Source: Polaromonas sp. SP1
Lineage (GTDB): Bacteria; Pseudomonadota; Gammaproteobacteria; Burkholderiales; Burkholderiaceae_C
Assembly: GCF_003711205.1 (NCBI RefSeq)
Contig: NZ_CP031013.1
Span: forward strand, 2,708,501-2,772,500
Length of the DNA: 64,000 bases
Direction: 5' to 3'
Shown here: positions 42,239 to 51,054 of the stretch, piece after piece
Position numbering within the stretch: position 1 is the stretch's first letter
How the letters are laid out: the number at the start of each line of letters is the position of its first letter
The notes under the pieces: model-generated
Databases searched by the model: none
Seen by the model: only the letters and a program-made list of their open reading frames with translations
Told to the model about the DNA's origin: nothing
Position numbers and translations under genes: made by a program

Positions 42239-43561
42239 TCAGTGCAACTTGATGCGCGGGCGATAGGTGCGGTCCAGCATTTCAGACAGCGTGATGAGCG
42301 CCGTTTTCTTGAAGCCGCCCAGCGCCAGCTGGTGCTGCTTGTGCAGGCCCCAGTACATGAATTTGGCCAGCTGGCCCTCGATAAAAAAGCTGCCTTTGGT
42401 CAGGCTGCCCATCAGGCTGCCGACCGACGAATACTCTGACAGCGACACCAGCGAGCCCTGGTCCTTGAAGATAAAAGGCGCCACCGTTTTTCCCGCGATC
42501 AGGTCGGGCAGCGAGCGCGCCAGGTACATGGCCTGCTGGTAGGCGGCCTGGGCGCGCGGCGGCACCCAGGTGCCGTCGGGCTGCTGGCAGGCCGCGCAAT
42601 CGCCAAAGGCGTAGATGCTCGCGTCGCGTGTAGTTTGCAAATTGCCATTCACGACCAGCTGGTTGAGCTTGCTGGTCTCCAGCGCCTCGCCGCCTTCGGG
42701 CGTGCCGCCCAGGGTGCGCAAAAAGTCGGCCGCCTTCACGCCGGCCGCCCACACGGTGATGCTGGATGAAACCACCTTGCCGCTGGCCATCTTCAGGCTG
42801 TCGGCGGTGACTTCCACCACTTTTTCGTTCGTGTGCACTTCAATGGCCAGCTTGCGCAACTCTCGCATGGCCGACTCGCTCAGGCGCTCGGGCAACTGGG
42901 CCAAGAGGCGCGGTGCGGCTTCGACCAGCACGATCTGCAGGTCTTTTTCAGGGTGAATGTGGTCAAAGCCGTAGTTGGCCAGCACGCGGGCCGCGGCATG
43001 CAGCTCGGCGGCCAGCTCGACGCCGGTGGCGCCGCCGCCCACGATGGCGACTGTCAGGCGCCCGCTGCCGGCCATGCGCGGCACGGTTTGCGCGCGTATG
43101 CAGGCGTTGATGAGGCGGTCGTTAAAGCGCTTGGCGGCCTGGGGGCTGTCGAGCTTGATGGTGTGCTCGGCCGCGCCGGGCGTGCCGAAATCGTTGGTCT
43201 GGCTGCCCACGGCGATCACCAGCGTGTCGTAGCCCAGTTGCTGGGCCGGTGTGATTTCGCGGCCGGCTTCGTCGTGGCTGGCGGCCAGTTGCAGGGTTTT
43301 GGCCTGGCGGTCTACGCCAGTCAGGCTGCCCAGGCGGAACTTGAAGCCGTTCCAGCGGGCCTGCGCGAGGTATTCGATTTCTTCGGCGTGCGTGTCATAG
43401 CTGCCGGCGGCCAGCTGGTGCAGCAGCGGCTTCCAGACGTGGGTGCGGGCGGCGTCGACAAGGGTGATCTCGGCCAGCCCCTTTTTGCCCAGGCGTTTGC
43501 CCAGTTGCGTGGCCAGCGCGAGGCCTCCTGCGCCCCCTCCGACGATGACGATGCGTTGCAT
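42239..43561 (-). CDS. ndh: Type II NADH dehydrogenase (NAD(P)/FAD-dependent oxidoreductase)
   Basis: A 440-residue non-proton-pumping NADH:quinone oxidoreductase. The N-terminal FAD-binding motif is IVGGGAGGLALATQLG (6-21), and the second Rossmann motif (NADH) is VAIVGGGATGVELAAELH. SIYAFGDCAA is the FAD-contacting segment near the C-terminus. The C-terminal region (about 385-440) provides the membrane-anchoring part. It likely feeds electrons from NADH into the quinone pool. Confidence 0.92.
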   Translation of the reverse strand: MQRIVIVGGGAGGLALATQLGKRLGKKGLAEITLVDAARTHVWKPLLHQLAAGSYDTHAEEIEYLAQARWNGFKFRLGSLTGVDRQAKTLQLAASHDEAGREITPAQQLGYDTLVIAVGSQTNDFGTPGAAEHTIKLDSPQAAKRFNDRLINACIRAQTVPRMAGSGRLTVAIVGGGATGVELAAELHAAARVLANYGFDHIHPEKDLQIVLVEAAPRLLAQLPERLSESAMRELRKLAIEVHTNEKVVEVTADSLKMASGKVVSSSITVWAAGVKAADFLRTLGGTPEGGEALETSKLNQLVVNGNLQTTRDASIYAFGDCAACQQPDGTWVPPRAQAAYQQAMYLARSLPDLIAGKTVAPFIFKDQGSLVSLSEYSSVGSLMGSLTKGSFFIEGQLAKFMYWGLHKQHQLALGGFKKTALITLSEMLDRTYRPRIKLH

Positions 43562-43682
43562 AACTTCCTCTCAGTGCAGCGTTGCTGTTGTTATGCCGCC
43601 ATGTTAACTGCCACAGGCGCGGGCAAGGGCAACGCGCGCTGTTGTTAAGCCGCTCGCCCTAATCGTTCCGGGGATGTTGCAA

Positions 43683-44144
43683 TCAGGAAAACGCCGTCCA
43701 GCCCACACCCAGGCCCAGCACCACACACAGCGGCGAATACACCCAGGTGTCCATGCGCGCAAAGGCCGAGCCCTTGATGCGCTTGAAAACCCCCACCAGC
43801 CGGAAGTCACCGATGGCGCGGGCGAACATCACCAGCGCCACGGCCGCCAGCATGGCCTGCAATGCGCCGTGCCGCACCGGCGCACCGAACAGCCCGCCGC
43901 GCAGGCCCACAGCCACACCCACGGCTATCAGCAGCGCCGCCACGGCCAGCGTGGTGCCGCGCCGGGGGTCAAAGGCGTTCAGCATCTGCGGCTCGCCGTG
44001 TTGCTGCCAGCCCGCCGGCACCGGCAACTGCGGTAGCGCCGCCTTGAGTCCCAGTCGCCCGCCCAGCGCCCAGTACGCGTGCACCAGGCCCAGCAGGGTG
44101 AAGGTGGCGGTCACGCCGAAAGCCAGAGATAACAAGGGTTGCAT
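43683..44144 (-). CDS. DUF3995 membrane protein
   Basis: A 153-residue protein with four predicted helices and the DUF3995 pattern (LGLVHAYWALGG, FARAIGDFRLVGVFKR, FARMDTWVYSPLC). Function unknown. It is 2 bp downstream of the thioesterase-family gene, forming a three-gene unit with HxlR. Confidence 0.88.
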   Translation of the reverse strand: MQPLLSLAFGVTATFTLLGLVHAYWALGGRLGLKAALPQLPVPAGWQQHGEPQMLNAFDPRRGTTLAVAALLIAVGVAVGLRGGLFGAPVRHGALQAMLAAVALVMFARAIGDFRLVGVFKRIKGSAFARMDTWVYSPLCVVLGLGVGWTAFS

Positions 44145-44146
44145 GG

Positions 44147-44665
44147 CTAGCCCCGGATCAGCCGGTCCGCTTCAATCCACGCGCTGACGGTGGGCGGAAA
44201 CGCCGGCGAGGCCTGCCGCAGGCCCAGTGCGCCGTAGGTGTCATGGCTGCTCACAATGCCGTCTTTGCCGACGACGGCGCCCTTGGTAAAACCCACCGCC
44301 ATGGTCTGGCCATGGCGCTCGAACTCAAAGCGCATGTAGTTCCAGCGTTCGTCCCAGCATTCCAGGGAAAAGCGCAGCGTGTAGACGGTGAAGGGCTTGA
44401 GCCCGCGGCGAAAGGAAATCATGCTGCCGCCCAGCATGGGCCGCCAGCCGCGCTTGAGTGCCACCGGCAAAAAGCCGGCGCGTGTGAAGTATTCAATCAG
44501 CGCCAGATCGACGATGGTCATGTAGCGGCCGTTGTTCATGTGGCCGTTCACGTCGAGGTCGTTGGGCCACACGCGCAGCTGCATCGAGATGGTGTCGCCC
44601 ATCGCGATAGCGGGCTTCATGCGCGCGCGCAGCCAGGTCCAGATGAGGCGAAAGTAGAGGTTCAT
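44147..44665 (-). CDS. Hot-dog fold thioesterase family protein
   Basis: A 172-residue 4HBT-like protein with WPNDLDVNGHMNNGRY near the start of the domain, resembling FcoT/4-hydroxybenzoyl-CoA thioesterase-like proteins and animal THEM6. It has an N-terminal hydrophobic segment. Thioesterase activity is inferred from the family; the usual catalytic Asp position appears as D in NDLDVNGH. It overlaps the HxlR gene by four bases. Confidence 0.82.
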   Translation of the reverse strand: MNLYFRLIWTWLRARMKPAIAMGDTISMQLRVWPNDLDVNGHMNNGRYMTIVDLALIEYFTRAGFLPVALKRGWRPMLGGSMISFRRGLKPFTVYTLRFSLECWDERWNYMRFEFERHGQTMAVGFTKGAVVGKDGIVSSHDTYGALGLRQASPAFPPTVSAWIEADRLIRG

Positions 44666-45240
44666 GAGGCGGTCACTTTTTTACGGCGCGAAGGGGAGGG
44701 CGCGTTTTCAGCACCGGCCTGGGGCACAGGCCGCGGCCCGGTGCGGCGCTGGGTTTCATAGGCCGCCACCAGCGGCGCCATCAGCGGGTGGCCGGCGCCG
44801 GGGCCCGGTTCCCAGTCCAGATCGGCCAGGCCCAGCAGCTTGCCCGCGGCGTTGCGCACGCTGATCGGCGGCAAGGCTTTTCCGGTGGCGCGTTCGACCA
44901 CACGAACAGGCACGGTGTCGGGCGTTTGCAGCCAGCGGTCGCCCCACTGCATCAGCGCCATCAACACTGGCAGCAAATCCTCGCCCATCTCCGTCAGGCG
45001 GTAGCCCTGGCGGCGGCCCTCGGCCTGCAGCGGCTCCTGCACCAGGATGCCGGCATCGACCAGTTTGGCCAGCCGCGCCGACAGCACGTTGCGGGCAATA
45101 CCCAGGTGCGCGGCGAAGTCGTCAAAGCGGCGCGTGCCGAACACCACTTCGCGAATCAGCAGCAGCGTCCAGCGGTCGCCCAGCAAGTCCAGCGAGCGGA
45201 CAACGGAACACAGGGATTCAGACGGCTTGAAACGGGGCAT
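44662..45240 (-). CDS. HxlR family transcriptional regulator
   Basis: A 192-residue winged-helix regulator. The HxlR domain spans about 10-100 (CSVVRSLDLLGDRWTLLLIR, FDDFAAHLGIARNVLSARL, LTEMGEDLLPVL) and is followed by a C-terminal extension ending in a basic tail (SPSRRKKVTAS). It is the first gene of the HxlR-thioesterase-DUF3995 unit. A long inverted repeat lies 68-114 bp upstream (45308-45354), likely its operator. Confidence 0.9.
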   Translation of the reverse strand: MPRFKPSESLCSVVRSLDLLGDRWTLLLIREVVFGTRRFDDFAAHLGIARNVLSARLAKLVDAGILVQEPLQAEGRRQGYRLTEMGEDLLPVLMALMQWGDRWLQTPDTVPVRVVERATGKALPPISVRNAAGKLLGLADLDWEPGPGAGHPLMAPLVAAYETQRRTGPRPVPQAGAENAPSPSRRKKVTAS

Positions 45241-45307
45241 AAGGACTCTTTGCCAGTCAGGTGTTGGAAACGCCCCGGAAAGCGGGGCTTTTGCCGGATG
45301 ATAGTTA

Positions 45308-45354
45308 TTTAAGTTTCTTTATGCAACTAATTTAGTTCGTAAAAGAAACTTAAA
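45308..45354. promoter_or_regulatory. Nested inverted repeats, candidate HxlR operator
   Basis: The outer arms are perfect 13-mers TTTAAGTTTCTTT (45308-45320) and AAAGAAACTTAAA (45342-45354). Centred between them is a perfect 6-1-6 palindrome AACTAA-T-TTAGTT (45325-45337). This AT-rich block sits in the divergent region between the HxlR gene and the MFS exporter gene. It could bind HxlR dimers at two sites. Confidence 0.6.
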
Positions 45355-45407
45355 CAGGTTGAGGCCACTGGCTCCGGGCAATTCCCGGTGAGCTCAAAAT
45401 AAGTGAT

Positions 45408-45466
45408 AAAAAGTGCCTCCAGCCAATACCTTGTATTGACTTTTAGCTATCAATTTCGTAGCAAAA
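45408..45466. repeat. Dispersed repeat, family A
   Basis: AAAAAGTGCCTCCAGCCAAT, then TTTTAGCTATCAATTTCGTAGCAAA. It lies between the nested palindrome and the MFS exporter start. Confidence 0.85.
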
Positions 45467-45533
45467 ACGGATTTACCGCGCAAGCCCCCGGGCGGCGTGA
45501 CGTTGACATGGCGCTGTTAAGCTTCAGCCCCGC

Positions 45534-46769
45534 ATGCCGACACACTCGTTTCAGGAACTCACCCGCCAGCGCGCCTTCATGCGCATGTGGTTCGCCCGGA
45601 TTTTCGGCACCACCGGCAACCAGATGCTGATGGTGGCGGTGGGTTGGCAGATGTATGAGCTGACCGGCAGCGCCTGGGACCTGGGCCTGGTCGGTCTCTA
45701 CCAGTTTGCGCCGGCGCTGCTGCTCACCCTGGTGGCCGGCCATGTGGCCGACCGCGTGCACCGCGGCCGCATCATCGCCGCCTGCCTTGTTGTGCAGGCC
45801 GCCGTGGCGATGATCCTGGTCGCCGCCACGCAAGGCTGGGGCGCGCACCACAGCTGGGCTTCGCGTGAGCTGCTGCTGGCGGTGTCCGTCATGCTGGGCG
45901 TGGCCCGCGCCTTCCAGATGCCGGCGCAGCAGGCGCTCACCCCCATGCTGGTGCCGCCGGGCATGCTGCCGCGTGCCATGGCTTTCAGCTCGGCCGGCAT
46001 GCAGGCGGCCGTGATCGGCGGGCCGGCGCTGGGCGGCGTGATCTTTGTCGCCGGCGCCACCGCGGTCTACGCCACCTGCGCATTCCTGTTTGCCGCCGGC
46101 TGCGTGCTGATCGCCGTGCTGCGTTACGACCACGTGCCGCCGCCACGCGAGCCGGTCACGCTGCGCACGCTGCTGGCTGGTGTGGAGTTTGTCTGGCAGC
46201 GCAAGGCCCTGCTGGGCGCCGTATCGCTCGATTTGTTTGCCGTGCTGCTGGGCGGCGCTACCGCGCTGCTGCCCATGTTTGCCAAAGACATCCTGCACGT
46301 CGGGCCCTGGGGCCTGGGCCTGCTGCGCGCAGCGCCTGCGGCCGGCGCATTGCTGATGTCGGCGGTGCTGACGCGCTGGCCGCTGGAGCGCCGCGTCGGG
46401 CCGACCATGCTGTCTGCCGTGGCGCTCTACGGCGTTTGCATGATAGTGTTTGGCCTGTCGACCAGCTTTGTGCTGTCACTGCTGGTGCTGGCTGTCTCCG
46501 GCGGCGCCGACATGGTCAGCGTGGTGGTGCGCCAGACCCTGGTGCAGATCGAAACGCCGAACGACATGCGCGGCCGCGTCAGCGCCGTGAACTCGGTGTT
46601 TATCGGCGCCTCCAATCAGCTCGGCGAGTTTGAATCCGGCGCCACGGCGGCGATGCTGGGGCCGGTGGGCTCGGTGGTGGCGGGTGGTGTGGGCACGCTG
46701 CTGGTGGCGGCGGCCTGGTTCAGGCTGTTTCCGTCGCTGTCGCGGCGGGACAGGATGGTCAGTCAGTAG
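45534..46769 (+). CDS. MFS exporter (EntS/MFS_3-like)
   Basis: A 411-residue major facilitator with 12 predicted helices. The EntS-like N-terminus reads FMRMWFARIFGTTGNQMLM, the loop-2 motif is GHVADRVHRGRI, and IETPNDMRGRVSAVNSVFIG lies in the second half. MFS_3 proteins export siderophores or multiple drugs. It may share control with the divergent HxlR unit through the palindrome between them, though it starts 180 bp beyond it. Confidence 0.87.
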   Translation: MPTHSFQELTRQRAFMRMWFARIFGTTGNQMLMVAVGWQMYELTGSAWDLGLVGLYQFAPALLLTLVAGHVADRVHRGRIIAACLVVQAAVAMILVAATQGWGAHHSWASRELLLAVSVMLGVARAFQMPAQQALTPMLVPPGMLPRAMAFSSAGMQAAVIGGPALGGVIFVAGATAVYATCAFLFAAGCVLIAVLRYDHVPPPREPVTLRTLLAGVEFVWQRKALLGAVSLDLFAVLLGGATALLPMFAKDILHVGPWGLGLLRAAPAAGALLMSAVLTRWPLERRVGPTMLSAVALYGVCMIVFGLSTSFVLSLLVLAVSGGADMVSVVVRQTLVQIETPNDMRGRVSAVNSVFIGASNQLGEFESGATAAMLGPVGSVVAGGVGTLLVAAAWFRLFPSLSRRDRMVSQ

Positions 46770-46797
46770 CTCTTATGGCCGCCTGGACCGGGGTGGG

Positions 46798-47229
46798 TTA
46801 CTTCACCTTCTGAACCTCAGCAAAGCAGGACTTCATGTCCTCTGACCGGCAAAGAAAGAATTTCTTCCCGCTGGAATGAAGGCGGACATAGCTTACGGCC
46901 ACATGACCCCGCGTTGCGGTTGCTCCCGAGCAATCGGGTTTACCGTTGGTTTTGGTGATCTTGTCCGTCCACTTGTAGACACCTGTCCCGCCTGGCGCCG
47001 GCGAGATCGCAAACTCGGACTCGTTGCGCTCTGCGCCGGAGACGGACGACTTGGTTCCGTCAGGGCGAATCTCGTATTCCTCAAAGCACTTGAGCTCCGG
47101 GATATCTATTCGCCAGGTGCCGACGAGCGGATGCCGCTCGGCCAGCTTTGTGCGGGTGGAGTCCTGTGACGACGCACCGGATGACAGGACGATGCCCATC
47201 GCTAATGCGGCAAGTGGAGTGATTTTCAT
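46798..47229 (-). CDS. Secreted protein, unknown function
   Basis: A 143-residue protein with a signal peptide (MKITPLAALAMGIVLSSGASS) and a lipocalin-like opening (HPLVGTWRIDIPELKCFEEY). Four Cys could form two disulfides (C56, C100 and two near the end, FFLCRSEDMKSC). Family not recognised. It is monocistronic and at the edge of the AT-richer patch. Confidence 0.72.
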   Translation of the reverse strand: MKITPLAALAMGIVLSSGASSQDSTRTKLAERHPLVGTWRIDIPELKCFEEYEIRPDGTKSSVSGAERNESEFAISPAPGGTGVYKWTDKITKTNGKPDCSGATATRGHVAVSYVRLHSSGKKFFLCRSEDMKSCFAEVQKVK

Positions 47230-47359
47230 GATGGGGTTCTCGGTGGCGGCCCACTTTGATGCAGAAAATGGGTGGAGGTCACGGGCGATTGATCGCAACT
47301 GATTTGAGCGCCCGGTGATGTTCGGGTAAAGACTAACGGGCATGTAGCAGGGTTAGCAG

Positions 47360-47737
47360 TCATTTTCCTGGAAGATTTATTTGTTGGGTACTGCCTGCAT
47401 AGGCCACGCCGGGCTCACCTTCGGTTTCTGCATAAAAGGCGCTTCCATCTGACTTGACGACAAGATACCCGCCGCCGCCCTGGTCAATCTTCGCCTTGGC
47501 GTCTGTCCATGAAACGGCGGTGAAGGGCGAAGACCAACCGAGGAGCAGGCATTGATCGTCGACTTGAAAGGCTGCGGGTCGGCCCCTGTATGAGCCGTCG
47601 AAAATCTTCTCAATGTCATGGCACACGCGCCGATGGAGATCCTTGGGCTTCTTCACAGCTTCATGCAGGAAGCGGTCGCGGAACTCCGCTTTGACAAAAC
47701 GGCCGACGAAGGCGGCAAGGGCTTCTGGGTTTGTCAT
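47360..47737 (-). CDS. Small protein, unknown function
   Basis: A 125-residue soluble protein (MTNPEALAAFVGRFVKAEFR, SYRGRPAAFQVDDQCLLLGW, GGYLVVKSDGSAFYAETEGE). No signal and no named domain. It belongs to a run of three small minus-strand genes of lower GC that look like horizontally acquired or immunity-type genes. A ribosome site is not obvious. Confidence 0.6.
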   Translation of the reverse strand: MTNPEALAAFVGRFVKAEFRDRFLHEAVKKPKDLHRRVCHDIEKIFDGSYRGRPAAFQVDDQCLLLGWSSPFTAVSWTDAKAKIDQGGGGYLVVKSDGSAFYAETEGEPGVAYAGSTQQINLPGK

Positions 47738-47796
47738 CGTAGTGAATGTTTGATCTGAAGGGCTTGCATTGGAACCACGTCACTGCCTTTGAATGA

Positions 47797-48234
47797 TCAG
47801 GCTGGCTTGAGAATTGGCTGCAAGTCCTCATAGCTTTTGTCGTAATCGGGATCACCGGGAAATCGGCCCTCGCGATCGGGCCAAACGATTTGGGCAATGG
47901 GAAAGCGCTCTTCGTAGAACCCAAGCGCAAATCCAAAATATCGATCCAGGTGTGCTTTGTTCGCAGCCATTACCTGGATACCGTAGCTGCCACCGATGTC
48001 CTGATGGGATCGGGGAAGTTCGCGCGTCGCGCTATTTTTCATCTTTGTCACGACGGCGTTGAGAATGTTCGCCATGACCTGCTGCGGTAACCCAAAGATG
48101 ATTAGCTCTGGATGCCGCTGTGTCTGCCAAAGCCCTACGGTATAAGCGAAAGGCGGTTCTTCGTCCGAGATGGAGATAACCGAGCATCCGTAGCGCGCGA
48201 TGTCTTGACGAACAGAGTCTATGAACTGGCTCAT
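47797..48234 (-). CDS. DUF4262 family protein
   Basis: A 145-residue protein with the DUF4262 pattern: IARYGCSVISISDEEPPFAYTVGLW near the start, HPELIIFGLPQQVMANILN, and FGFALGFYEERFPIAQIVWPD. DUF4262 genes are often patchily distributed and linked to mobile or contact-dependent toxin/immunity loci. Local GC is near 47% in a sampled 60-bp stretch, well below the flanks. Confidence 0.85.
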   Translation of the reverse strand: MSQFIDSVRQDIARYGCSVISISDEEPPFAYTVGLWQTQRHPELIIFGLPQQVMANILNAVVTKMKNSATRELPRSHQDIGGSYGIQVMAANKAHLDRYFGFALGFYEERFPIAQIVWPDREGRFPGDPDYDKSYEDLQPILKPA

Positions 48235-48288
48235 GCGGCTGCCTTACGCGTATCGGGTGTGGTTCTCACGTATGCGTCCCTGGTACAG

Positions 48289-48585
48289 CTATTCATCATC
48301 CGCATCGCGGAATCTCGTCCATTGACCACCAACGTCCATCCTTTCCGCCCCCATGTCCAGGGGAAGGTCGATTACCGCATGGAGTGTGGGGTCCATCGCC
48401 ACGAGATGCGCGAGATGCACTGTCACCAAGTCCCTTTTCATCGCTTGCGCATCATTGAAGTCGTGATTCTCGGCGCGACAGTACATCTGCCAATCACCGC
48501 CCGCATGGGAAACAAACAGCACTGGCTTTGAGTGGTTGACGACGCATCGGCAGGCGATGACGCCAAGAGTTTCCGTGGAAGTCAT
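48289..48585 (-). CDS. Small protein, unknown function (immunity-like)
   Basis: A 98-residue soluble protein (IACRCVVNHSKPVLFVSHAG, GDWQMYCRAENHDFNDAQ, LVTVHLAHLVAMDPTLHAVI). It resembles small proteins often found beside DUF4262 or immunity-type genes, but I cannot assign a family. It is followed by the DUF4262 gene, 54 bp on. The 263 bp upstream (48586-48848) contain no gene I can support. Confidence 0.62.
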   Translation of the reverse strand: MTSTETLGVIACRCVVNHSKPVLFVSHAGGDWQMYCRAENHDFNDAQAMKRDLVTVHLAHLVAMDPTLHAVIDLPLDMGAERMDVGGQWTRFRDADDE

Positions 48586-48848
48586 TTTTGTGATGTCAGG
48601 GTAATGTGTGTTGCAAAGTCGCTGCGGTCGGCGATTCCTATCTGGTCGGGCACCAGGGGTTCCTCAAAGCTGATTGAGGATTAAATTTTAGGGACGCTTA
48701 CAGAATCCGTACGAATATGGTTTCCCCGAGGGTCCGCAACAGGCTGTTGGCGTCAGCCTGGTTGCTGGATCAGACGGAAAATCGGTCGTCTGTGAGTGCA
48801 CGTGGCGGCTGTGCAACCGGCCTTGCATGCGAAGTCGGGGACCTTCGT

Positions 48849-50135
48849 CTACCGCCCCGAATTCGCCCGTATCCGGTTCACTTCCACCGGCGTGATTTCG
48901 CTCGCGCGGTTGCCCCATGACTGCCGGATGTGGGTGAGGACCAGCGCCATGTCGGCGTCGTCGAGTACCAGCACAAAGGGCGGCATGCCGAAGGGGCGGG
49001 GGTTGCCTTCGGTGGCGGGCGCGTAGCCGCCGTTGAGGACGATCTGCACCAGGTTGGAGGCCTGGGGCATGGTCACTGCGCGATTGCCTGCAAGGGCCGG
49101 GTAGGCGTTGGCGATGCCTTCGCCTTTTGCGCCGTGGCATTGCGCGCAATTTTGTTCATAGAGTTTGGCAGCGCGCTCCACCGACTCGCCCTGGGTTTTG
49201 ATGGCCGCAGGCTGCGGTGCCGCGGTGTGCGAAGCGGGCAGCTCTTTCAAAAACTGCGCCATCGCGCCCAGGTCGGCGTTGCTTAAATATTGGGTGCTGC
49301 GCTGCACGACTTCGGCCATGGGGCCGGTGACGGAGGCGCGCGGCGACACGCCGTTTTTCAAGAGGCTCACGATGTGCTGCTTGTCCCAGTCGCTCACACC
49401 GGCCTCATACGGTGAGGTGAGTGAGGGCGCATACCAGTTTTGCATCGGGATCAGGCCGCCGGCCAGGTCCAGGCTCTGCTCTGTGGCGCCCAGTGCGTTG
49501 CGCGCGGTGTGGCAGGCCGCGCAGTGGCCCAGGCCCTTGACCAAGTAGGCGCCGCGGTTCCATTCGGCGTTGCGGGCGGTGTCGGGTTCATACACGCCGG
49601 GGCTGAAGTAAAGCGCGCGCCACACGGCCAGCGCCGCCTGCGACTGGTAAGGAAAACGCAGCGCGTGCGGCTGGTTGGGTTGCACCACGGCGGGCAGGCT
49701 GCCCAGGTAGGCAAAGATCGCGTCGGAGTCTTCACGCGTGACCTGCGTGTAGCTGGTGTACGGGAAGGCCGGGTACAGCAGGCGCCCGTCTTTGGAGCGG
49801 CCGTTGTGCATGGCCCGCCAGAAGTGGGACGACGACCACGCGCCTATGCCGGTCTTGTCGTCGGGCGTGAGGTTGGAGGTGAACACGGTGCCGAAAGGCG
49901 TGGCGATGCCCAGGCCGCCCGCATAGGGCTGGCCGCCCTGCGCGGTGTGGCAGGTCTGGCAGTTGCCGGCGCGCGCCAGGTAGGCGCCGCGGGCCACCAT
50001 GCTGTCGCTGGGCGCGGCGGCGGCGACCGGGGTTTTGACGTCGACCTCGCCGCGCACATTCAGGGCCCAAACCAGCGCACCCGCAGCCAGTGCCAGCAAC
50101 ACCAGGGCCACCACAATTTTCAGAGTTGTTTTCAT
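48849..50135 (-). CDS. Tri-haem cytochrome c (alcohol/gluconate dehydrogenase cytochrome subunit type)
   Basis: A 428-residue periplasmic protein with an N-terminal membrane anchor/signal (about 5-26) and three haem sites: CQTCH (59-63), CAACH (205-209) and CAQCH (330-334). The layout matches the cytochrome subunit of membrane-bound alcohol, aldehyde or gluconate dehydrogenases. No catalytic subunit is adjacent, so its electron donor must be encoded elsewhere. Its start overlaps the upstream di-haem gene stop (ATGA). Confidence 0.9.
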   Translation of the reverse strand: MKTTLKIVVALVLLALAAGALVWALNVRGEVDVKTPVAAAAPSDSMVARGAYLARAGNCQTCHTAQGGQPYAGGLGIATPFGTVFTSNLTPDDKTGIGAWSSSHFWRAMHNGRSKDGRLLYPAFPYTSYTQVTREDSDAIFAYLGSLPAVVQPNQPHALRFPYQSQAALAVWRALYFSPGVYEPDTARNAEWNRGAYLVKGLGHCAACHTARNALGATEQSLDLAGGLIPMQNWYAPSLTSPYEAGVSDWDKQHIVSLLKNGVSPRASVTGPMAEVVQRSTQYLSNADLGAMAQFLKELPASHTAAPQPAAIKTQGESVERAAKLYEQNCAQCHGAKGEGIANAYPALAGNRAVTMPQASNLVQIVLNGGYAPATEGNPRPFGMPPFVLVLDDADMALVLTHIRQSWGNRASEITPVEVNRIRANSGR

Positions 50136-50932
50136 CGCTGCGCCTTTGCTGGCGCGGTGCCTGCTGCGGGCACAAGCGGCACCTCAGGCGCACTGCCGCA
50201 GGTAATGCCCTGCGCACCCGCCGCCAGCGGCGGCAGCGATGTCGCCGGCTTGGTACTGGCGGGCAGCGGCTGCGCGGCCAGCCAGCTGGCCACGGCGTTG
50301 ATGTCTTCGAGCGAGAGGCGCGCCACCACGTCTTTCATGCAGTCGGGCGCATGGGCGCGGCGCTGGCCGGCCTTCCAGGCGCCCAGTTGCGCATTGAGGT
50401 AGTCGCGCGGCAGGCCCAGCAGGCCCGGGATGCCCGGCGCCACGCCCGTCATGGCCTGGCCGTGGCATTGCACGCAGGCGGGCACCTGGCGTGCGGCGTC
50501 GCCTTGCATCACCAGCTGGCGGCCGTGGTTCAGGGCTTCGGGCGAAACAGCTGGGGGCAAGGGGGCGGGGTAGGGCACCTCAAGTTTGGAAAAGTACTGC
50601 GCGATTTCCATCAGGTAAGCATCGCTGAGCGGCGCGATGAGCTGCGTCATCAGGCCGTAGTGGCGGCGCCCGTCGCGAAAGTTGAGCAGCTGGTTGTAGA
50701 GGTAGCCGGCCGGCTTGCCGGCCAGGCGCGGGTAGTAGCCGTCGGGTGCGGCGCGCCCTTGCGGGCCGTGGCAGGCAGTGCAGGCCATGGTGCGCTGTGC
50801 GATGGTGTCTTCAAACGGCGGCGGGGCGGCTGATGCGGGGCTGGCGGCCAGCCATGCCGCGGCGGCAATGGCGGCGAGCGGGCGGAGCAAGCGCAAGAAC
50901 AAGCGAGCGCTTGCAGGACGGGTCTTTTGCAT
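50132..50932 (-). CDS. Di-haem cytochrome c4-like protein
   Basis: A 266-residue periplasmic protein. The signal peptide (about 1-36, ending ASPASA) is followed by two cytochrome c domains with CTACH (51-55) and CVQCH (153-157). The pattern (GPQGRAAPDGYYPRLAGKPAGYL) is that of c4-type di-haem cytochromes. A Pro/Ala-rich tail with an extra Cys (GITCGSAPE) ends it. The ATG at 50930-50932 is chosen by the signal peptide. It is co-translated with the tri-haem gene and divergent from the MocR gene. Confidence 0.9.
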   Translation of the reverse strand: MQKTRPASARLFLRLLRPLAAIAAAAWLAASPASAAPPPFEDTIAQRTMACTACHGPQGRAAPDGYYPRLAGKPAGYLYNQLLNFRDGRRHYGLMTQLIAPLSDAYLMEIAQYFSKLEVPYPAPLPPAVSPEALNHGRQLVMQGDAARQVPACVQCHGQAMTGVAPGIPGLLGLPRDYLNAQLGAWKAGQRRAHAPDCMKDVVARLSLEDINAVASWLAAQPLPASTKPATSLPPLAAGAQGITCGSAPEVPLVPAAGTAPAKAQR

Positions 50933-50970
50933 GGGGCCATCATGCCCCAGCCGGGCTGTGGGCGTAAGGC

Positions 50971-51032
50971 TCAGATGCCGCCAGAAAAAGCGTATCAGAT
51001 GAAAAATGGATGAAAATTGCAGTATCAGATGA
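50971..51032. promoter_or_regulatory. Direct repeats, candidate MocR operator
   Basis: The 11-mer GTATCAGATGA occurs at 50992-51002 and 51022-51032, exactly 30 bp apart (about three helical turns). A partial copy TCAGATG is at 50971. Direct repeats between divergent genes are the usual binding target of MocR-type regulators. Confidence 0.6.
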
Positions 51033-51054
51033 CATCCCATGGGAATCCTCCTTC

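Noticed and set aside
48688..49149. 153-codon minus-strand frame near the cytochrome gene stop
   Set aside because: Most of it lies inside the tri-haem cytochrome gene in another frame; the remaining tail shows no family similarity.
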